In this document: piece after piece, positions 59,507 through 64,000 of the stretch
Layout of the letters: the number at the start of each line of letters is the position of its first letter
How positions within the stretch are numbered: the stretch's first letter is position 1
Program-made: the position numbers and the translations under genes
The notes under the pieces: generated by a model
Databases searched by the model: none
What the model saw: only the letters and a program-made list of their open reading frames with translations
Told to the model about the DNA's origin: nothing
Source of the DNA: Arthrobacter sp. FW305-BF8
Lineage (GTDB): Bacteria; Actinomycetota; Actinomycetes; Actinomycetales; Micrococcaceae
NCBI RefSeq assembly: GCF_021789315.1
Contig: NZ_CP084561.1
Coordinates: 3,782,001-3,846,000, forward strand
Direction: 5' to 3'
Length of the DNA: 64,000 nt

Positions 59507-60397
59507 CTATCCGTTGAATTCCTTCATCCATGCCCTTAGGTCTTCGCCGAACTCGGCCCGCTCGGACGCCAGAGTAATGACGGCCTTCAGGTAGCTCAGC
59601 TTGTCACCAGTGTCGTACCGGCCACCGCGGAAAACTACCCCATATACGCCAGAACCTTCCCCCTCGCCTGCGGCGAGGGTCTGAAGCGCATCCGTCAATT
59701 GGATCTCGCCGCCGCGGCCAGGTTCAGTTTTTTCGAGAACATCGAACACCGCCGGATGAAGAACGTATCGACCGATGACGGCCAGGTTGGACGGCGCCTC
59801 ATCCACCGACGGCTTCTCCACCAAGCTGTTCACGCGAACGTAGTCCTCGCCTTCCACCACTGAGATGTCTGCGCAGCCGTAGGCGCTGATTTGCGAAGGC
59901 TCCACCTCGATGAGGGCAATCACTGATCCACCGGTCTTCGCCTGGACCTCGATCATCGCTGTCAAGAGCTCGTCCCGCTCGTCGATGAGGTCGTCACCCA
60001 GCAGAACCGCGAACGGCTCGTCTCCCACGTGCTGGCGGCCGCACAATACGGCATGCCCCAACCCCTTGGGTTCACCCTGCCGGACATAATGGATGGGCCC
60101 AAGACCTGACGCATGCTGAACCGCGTCGAGGCGCGCCTGGTCCCCCTTGAGTTCCAGGGTGCGCTCCAGAGCAGGGGCCCGGTCAAAGTGATCCTCCAGC
60201 GCCCGCTTGTTGCGGCCGGTGATCATTAATACGTCGTTCAGACCGGCGCTGATTGCCTCTTCCACGACGTACTGGATGGCCGGCGCATCCACTACCGGCA
60301 GCATCTCCTTCGGCATCGCCTTGGTGGCAGGCAGGAAGCGCGTGCCCAAACCGGCTGCCGGAATAACTGCTTTACGAACTGATTTCCCCATAGTCAT
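59507..60397 (-). CDS. galU: UTP-glucose-1-phosphate uridylyltransferase
   Basis: 296 residues. Nucleotide-binding AVIPAAGLGTRFLPATKAMP with the KEMLPVVDAP continuation, MITGRNKRALEDHFD, QGEPKGLGHAVLCGR and VNSLVEKPSVDEAPS are the GalU signature set. Makes UDP-glucose, the substrate of the Ugd encoded about 3 kb away, so it completes the supply route to UDP-glucuronate. Transcribed toward the polysaccharide operon and separated by two hairpins. Confidence 0.95.
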   Translation of the reverse strand: MTMGKSVRKAVIPAAGLGTRFLPATKAMPKEMLPVVDAPAIQYVVEEAISAGLNDVLMITGRNKRALEDHFDRAPALERTLELKGDQARLDAVQHASGLGPIHYVRQGEPKGLGHAVLCGRQHVGDEPFAVLLGDDLIDERDELLTAMIEVQAKTGGSVIALIEVEPSQISAYGCADISVVEGEDYVRVNSLVEKPSVDEAPSNLAVIGRYVLHPAVFDVLEKTEPGRGGEIQLTDALQTLAAGEGEGSGVYGVVFRGGRYDTGDKLSYLKAVITLASERAEFGEDLRAWMKEFNG

Positions 60398-60484
60398 GAT
60401 CGAACTCTACAAATTGACTTGGGCAAAGTGAAATTTCGCAGGCCAGATTTCGGCCCTTGCCATGGCTCCCGTAGCGTTTTCCAT

Positions 60485-60949
60485 ATGGGGAAGTGGAGCC
60501 GAGCCGACGCGGCAGGACCTGCACGCGTGCTGTTGGCACTTTACGTGGGGGCTCTTGCCTTCGTAGCCTTCTGGCCGACGCCCGTTGACCGTCCTGTGGC
60601 CGGGCGCCTGCAGACCGTGCTGTTTGCCCTCCACCACTCGGGGCTTCCCGAGCTGATCAACTACAGCTTCGTGGAATTGGCTTCCAACATTCTGATGTTC
60701 GCACCTATTGGCATGCTTGCAGCACTTGCCTTCCCGGAGTTTCACCGGGGACGGATCGTGCTGAGCGCGTTCCTGGCGTCGTGTTGCATAGAGCTGGGGC
60801 AGAAGCTGTTTTTGCACGACCGGTTTCCGAGCGCCATGGACATCGTGGCGAATTCCGCTGGGGCGATGCTGGGGATTTGGGTCTTGGGGGTTGCGGAGGA
60901 GTGGGCGCGGCGAGGCGGTTTCGATAGGCTCAACCAGCGGCGTCCTTGA
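60485..60949 (+). CDS. VanZ-like family membrane protein
   Basis: 154 residues with four membrane helices: RVLLALYVGALAFVAFWPTP, ELASNILMFAPIGMLAALAF, IVLSAFLASCCIELGQKLFL and AMDIVANSAGAMLGIWVLGV. The NILMFAPIG and D-I-x-x-N-x-x-G motifs are those of the VanZ-like family. The C-terminal tail FDRLNQRRP is coded by a REP-like repeat (60917-60938), so the native end may have been replaced. Role in envelope stress is family knowledge only. The start is uncertain (weak site before ATG). Confidence 0.8.
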   Translation: MGKWSRADAAGPARVLLALYVGALAFVAFWPTPVDRPVAGRLQTVLFALHHSGLPELINYSFVELASNILMFAPIGMLAALAFPEFHRGRIVLSAFLASCCIELGQKLFLHDRFPSAMDIVANSAGAMLGIWVLGVAEEWARRGGFDRLNQRRP

Positions 60950-60966
60950 TTTCGACAGGTCGATCA
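60917..60966. repeat. REP-like repeat pair after the VanZ gene
   Basis: ggtttcgataggctcaacca (60917-60936) and a shorter partner atttcgacaggtcgatca (60949-60966) match the motif found in the E2 linker. Together they cover the last codons of the VanZ-like gene and the gap to the paa operon. Confidence 0.6.
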
Positions 60967-60981
60967 GCGGACCATGCTCGC

Positions 60982-61761
60982 TCAGCCCTTGAACTGCGGC
61001 TCGCGCTTCTCTTGGAAGGCCCGGAAGCCCTCGGCATAGTCCTCGCTCTTGCAGAGGCGGGCTTGCTCGGCGTTCTCCTCCTGCATCGACGTCCAGAGGC
61101 CAAGGCGCTGGTCGCGGATGTGCGCCACCAACTCCTTGCTGGCCTTGAAAGCGCCAGTTGCCCCGATAGCCACCTTCGCCACGATGGCGCGCGTTGAATC
61201 GAGCAGTTCCTCCGCTGGCAGGGCCCTGCTGAACATTCCGTGCGCCACAGCATCCGCACCGGAGATCAGCTCCGCCGTGTAGATCAGGTCCAGCGTCCGG
61301 TGCATGCCCAACCGCTCCGTGAAGTACCAATGCCCGCCGGAATCCAGCGTGGCGCCCAGCTTGGCGAACGGCGACCCGAACTTCGCATTCTCCGCCACAT
61401 ACACCACGTCCGTGGCCAGCAGCAGCCCCAGCCCGACACCCAGGCACGCTCCCTGGGCCGCGGCGAACGTCGGTGCCGGGAACGCGCTCATCTTCTGCAG
61501 CAGCGGCTGCACCAGACCGCCCAGGTACGCCTCGGCGTCGTCGTTCTCCGGGGTGACGCCGGCGATGTCCCGGCCCGCGCAGAAGGCGCGGCCCTCCCCC
61601 CGGAGCAGCAGCGCCCGCACCTCACCGCGCGAGGCTGCGGCAGCGGCGTCGTCATACGCCTGTGACAGATCCGCCAGCGCCTGCTCATCCAATGAGTTCA
61701 GCTTCTGCGGGGCGTTGAGGACCACTTCGGCGACGCCGTCGGCAATGGAAAGGGAAATCAT
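60982..61761 (-). CDS. Enoyl-CoA hydratase/isomerase family protein, PaaG-like
   Basis: 259 residues from the ATG at 61761. Crotonase fold: LLLRGEGRAFCAGRDIAGVT, FAAAQGACLGVGLGLLLATD (oxyanion hole) and KLGATLDSGGHWYFTERLGM. The Asp in LDSGG replaces the second catalytic Glu of hydratases and matches PaaG isomerases (DSGGTW). With paaC-D-E directly upstream on the same strand, conversion of ring-1,2-epoxyphenylacetyl-CoA to the oxepin is the best guess. Could also be another isomerase of the pathway. Confidence 0.8.
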   Translation of the reverse strand: MISLSIADGVAEVVLNAPQKLNSLDEQALADLSQAYDDAAAAASRGEVRALLLRGEGRAFCAGRDIAGVTPENDDAEAYLGGLVQPLLQKMSAFPAPTFAAAQGACLGVGLGLLLATDVVYVAENAKFGSPFAKLGATLDSGGHWYFTERLGMHRTLDLIYTAELISGADAVAHGMFSRALPAEELLDSTRAIVAKVAIGATGAFKASKELVAHIRDQRLGLWTSMQEENAEQARLCKSEDYAEGFRAFQEKREPQFKG

Positions 61762-61799
61762 GGCTGCTCCTTTGAGACCGGGAAGGGCGGGACGGAAAA

Positions 61800-63026
61800 C
61801 TACACGTCGAAGTCGACTGAGACTTCCTTGCTGGTGGGGTGCGACTGGCATGTCAGGACGTAGCCCTTGTCCAGCTCATCCTGCTCCAGGGCGTAGTTTT
61901 CGTCCATGGTCACGGTGCCGGTGACCACCTTGGCGCGGCAGGTGCCGCACACTCCCCCGGCGCAGGCGAACGGCACGTCCGGGCGGACCCGCAGCGCGGC
62001 GTTGAGGATGGACTCGCGGGCGTGCGTGGGGCTGGTGACGTCGCCCTGCAGGCCGTCCAGCTTGAACGTGATCTTGTACGTCTCCTTGGACTCGTCCTCG
62101 ACGACAGGCCGGCCGGCGTTGCCCTCGGGGCGGTCCGGCTTGCCGGAGGTGAACAGCTCGAACCGGACATGCTCCGGCTTCACGCCGCGCTCGGCCAGGG
62201 TGTCCCGGCACAGCTGCACCAGCTCGAACGGCCCGCACAGGAACCACTCGTCCACGTCGTCCGCGTGGATGGCGGTGCCCAGCAGCTGCTGCAGCTTCTC
62301 CGCGTCGATCCGGCCGCTCAGCAGCGGCGCGATCCGCTGCTCGCGTGACAGCACGTGGTGCAGCGCCAGCCGCTGGGGGTACTTGTCCTTCAGGTCCGCG
62401 AGCTCCTCCAGGAACATCACGTCCATGGCGGCCTTGTTGGCGTAAATCAGGTCGAACCGGGTCTCCGGATTGGCGGCCAGCAGCGTCCGGGCGATCGCGA
62501 TCACCGGCGTGATGCCGCTGCCCGCGGCGATCGCCACGAAGCTCCCCGGCTCCCCCGCCAGCTCCTCCGGGTGATTCATGGAGTTCATGACATTCTGCTC
62601 CACGGCCCGCCCGTCCCGGCCGTGCTTGGAGACGAACGCGCCCATGGGGCTCATCACGTCCAGCGCATCCCCGGCCTTCAGCTCGGCGTTGGCCCACGTG
62701 GAGAACAGCCCGCCCAGGTCCTTCTTGATGGCCACCCGGATCTCGCTGCTGCCGTCCGCGAAGCTGCGCGGCTCGGCGCAGATGGAGTAGCTGCGGCGGA
62801 TCTCCTTCGGCTCGCCGGACTCGTCCGGGAGCGTGGTGCGCAGGGCCACGTACTGGCCCGGCAGGTAGTCGAACTGCCCGGCCAGCCCGGCCGGCACCGT
62901 GAAGGTCACCTCGATGGCATCCTCCGTCAGCCGGCGCACCTCCGCGACGGTGAGGGAATGGAAGGACGGACGACGGCGGCCGGTGGCCTCTGCCGATTCG
63001 GCTGCGGTCTGGCGGACAACGGGCAT
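61800..63026 (-). CDS. paaE: Phenylacetyl-CoA epoxidase reductase subunit PaaE
   Basis: 408 residues. FAD-binding part (LPGQYVALRTTLPDESGEPK, RRSYSICAEPRSF), NAD(P)-binding part (VAIAAGSGITPVIAIARTLL, DLIYANKAAMDVMFLEELAD) and a C-terminal plant-type 2Fe-2S domain with CAGGVCGTCRAKVVTG and a final Cys in VLTCQSHP. Domain order fits PaaE, which passes electrons from NADPH to the di-iron epoxidase. 11 bases after paaD. Confidence 0.93.
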   Translation of the reverse strand: MPVVRQTAAESAEATGRRRPSFHSLTVAEVRRLTEDAIEVTFTVPAGLAGQFDYLPGQYVALRTTLPDESGEPKEIRRSYSICAEPRSFADGSSEIRVAIKKDLGGLFSTWANAELKAGDALDVMSPMGAFVSKHGRDGRAVEQNVMNSMNHPEELAGEPGSFVAIAAGSGITPVIAIARTLLAANPETRFDLIYANKAAMDVMFLEELADLKDKYPQRLALHHVLSREQRIAPLLSGRIDAEKLQQLLGTAIHADDVDEWFLCGPFELVQLCRDTLAERGVKPEHVRFELFTSGKPDRPEGNAGRPVVEDESKETYKITFKLDGLQGDVTSPTHARESILNAALRVRPDVPFACAGGVCGTCRAKVVTGTVTMDENYALEQDELDKGYVLTCQSHPTSKEVSVDFDV

Positions 63027-63036
63027 GGGTTCTTCC

Positions 63037-63585
63037 TTACAGGACTTTGAAGTAGTCGAACGGTTCCTGGCAGTCCCGGCACACGTACAGCGCCTTGCAG
63101 GAGGTGGAACCGAATCGGGTGAGTTCCTTGGTGTTCAGCGACGAGCACTGCGGGCACTTCACGGCCATGCTCAGCCGGACCGGTCCGTTGTGGCCCAGGG
63201 CTGCGCGGCCCGACGGCGGGGCGATGCCGTACTCCTGCAGCTTGGCCTTGCCGGCGTCCGTCATCCAGTCCGTGGTCCACGCCGGGGCGAGCACCAGCTC
63301 CACGTGCACGCTGGGGTAGCCCTCCTTGTGGAAGGCGGCCTTCAGGTCATCGCGGATGGCGTCCATCGCCGGGCAGCCGGAGTACGTGGGCGTGATGGTG
63401 ACCTGGACCGCGGGCACCGGCCCGCCGTCGTCGAACAGGTTCACGCTCCGCAGGATGCCGAGGTCCTCGATGGTGAGCACCGGGATCTCCGGATCGCACA
63501 CCGTGGCCGCAACGGCCCAGGCCTTCTGGTCCGCGGTGGTGTCCCCGGTCCGGGTCTCGAAGTCCGATATGTACACGGCAGTCAC
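63037..63585 (-). CDS. paaD: Phenylacetyl-CoA epoxidase subunit PaaD
   Basis: 182 residues from a GTG overlapping the paaC stop. N-terminal FeS assembly-type (DUF59/MIP18) domain: AATVCDPEIPVLTIEDLGIL and ITPTYSGCPAMDAIRDDLKA. C-terminal zinc-ribbon-like CPQCSSLNTKELTRFGSTSC and CRDCQEPFDYFKVL. PaaD is needed for maturation of the epoxidase complex. Intact and of usual length. Confidence 0.93.
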   Translation of the reverse strand: MTAVYISDFETRTGDTTADQKAWAVAATVCDPEIPVLTIEDLGILRSVNLFDDGGPVPAVQVTITPTYSGCPAMDAIRDDLKAAFHKEGYPSVHVELVLAPAWTTDWMTDAGKAKLQEYGIAPPSGRAALGHNGPVRLSMAVKCPQCSSLNTKELTRFGSTSCKALYVCRDCQEPFDYFKVL

Positions 63586-64000
63586 CAGTTTGCTCCGGGA
63601 TGCTCGCGGGCCAGCACCTGCATCTCGGCGAGGATGTAGCCCAGGTGTTCGGAGTGCTGGCCGCGGCGGCCGCCTCCCGGCGCTGCCGGGACGTCCGGGA
63701 CCTCCAGCTCCGCTTCCTGGAAGACTTCGCCGGTGAGGCGGTCAAAGTCAGCCTTCAGGCTGGAAGGTTCGACGGCGGCGCCGGCCTCAGCCAGGCGGGT
63801 CACCAGCTCGTCGTCCACGAAGAGCTCCCCAACGTACGGCCAGATGAGCTTGAAGCCGTTGATCATGCGGCTGCGGGACTCGCCCGTGCCGCCGGCCAGG
63901 CGGAGGACCCACTGGGTGCTGTGGTCGCGGTGGTAGTCCACTTCCTTCACGGCCTTGGCGGCGATGGCGGCCAGCGTGGCGTCCGTGGATCCGGTGAGCC
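63582..64000 (-). CDS. paaC: Phenylacetyl-CoA epoxidase subunit PaaC (partial)
   Basis: The C-terminal 138 residues are visible; the start lies beyond the window edge. KEVDYHRDHSTQWVLRLAGG is the conserved E-x-x-Y-H part of the inactive ferritin-like subunit, followed by RMINGFKLIWPYVGELF and GRRGQHSEHLGYILAEMQVL. PaaC pairs structurally with PaaA. Ends in GTGA overlap with paaD. paaA and paaB presumably lie outside. Confidence 0.9.
   Translation of the reverse strand, partial: LTGSTDATLAAIAAKAVKEVDYHRDHSTQWVLRLAGGTGESRSRMINGFKLIWPYVGELFVDDELVTRLAEAGAAVEPSSLKADFDRLTGEVFQEAELEVPDVPAAPGGGRRGQHSEHLGYILAEMQVLAREHPGANW

Overview
The window is a high-GC actinobacterial chromosome segment. Gene content (paa phenylacetate cluster, branched-chain 2-oxoacid dehydrogenase operon with an Lrp regulator, rox-type rifamycin monooxygenase, DUF4012 and LAXTG surface proteins, IS21 and IS110 elements) points to the Micrococcaceae, most likely Arthrobacter, Pseudarthrobacter or Paenarthrobacter. 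That placement is inferred from gene content and was not tested by a search.

Layout. 1-2195: right-hand part of an IS21-family element (istB partial, istA, multiple terminal repeats) that has cut into a small membrane protein gene (2165-2503). 2601-6790: an unusual signalling cluster: a GTG-started protein that joins a tyrosine-recombinase-type SAM-like domain to a receiver-like domain lacking its phospho-acceptor Asp, two overlapping membrane sensor proteins (one with, one without a visible ATPase domain), and a LuxR-type response regulator. 7031-14934: accessory and housekeeping genes, including an AAA/ORC-like ATPase behind 9-bp tandem repeats, an ABC-2 exporter, an XRE/DUF2975 pair, and a rifamycin monooxygenase preceded by a rifamycin-associated element (RAE).

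15069-31646 is a cell-surface island, all on the minus strand: an HtrA protease, a subtilisin-like protease, a CAP-domain protein and a roughly 1450-residue repeat protein. The last three share the same kind of C-terminal FG-GAP/VCBS module. Between them lie a four-gene SipW/TasA-like operon (signal peptidase plus three substrates) and two acyltransferase-3 proteins, with a decayed acyltransferase copy beside the operon. 32199-34020 holds a decayed copy of the response regulator and a frameshifted IS110 element, followed by a Wzy-like polymerase (34063-35400).

35748-39340 carries a MinD/ParA-like ATPase, several very small membrane or zinc-ribbon proteins and an MBL-fold hydrolase. 39369-43874 is a bkd-type operon (E1alpha, E1beta, E2) with a divergent Lrp/AsnC regulator; the E2 linker contains copies of a short REP-like repeat. 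43909-60397 is an exopolysaccharide locus resembling colanic acid in gene content: flippase, BY-kinase/Wzz, acetyltransferase, three glycosyltransferases, GDP-mannose dehydratase, GDP-fucose synthase, polyprenyl-phosphate sugar transferase, UDP-glucose dehydrogenase, DUF4012 protein, LAXTG surface protein and galU. Parts of it are visibly more AT-rich than the rest. 60485-64000: a VanZ-like protein and the start of a phenylacetate degradation operon (paaC partial, paaD, paaE, paaG-like).

Taken together, much of the window builds and modifies the cell envelope and matrix (secreted repeat proteins, SipW-dependent fibres, acyltransferases, fucose/glucuronate-type polysaccharide). Insertion sequences and decayed paralogues mark where it has been rearranged.
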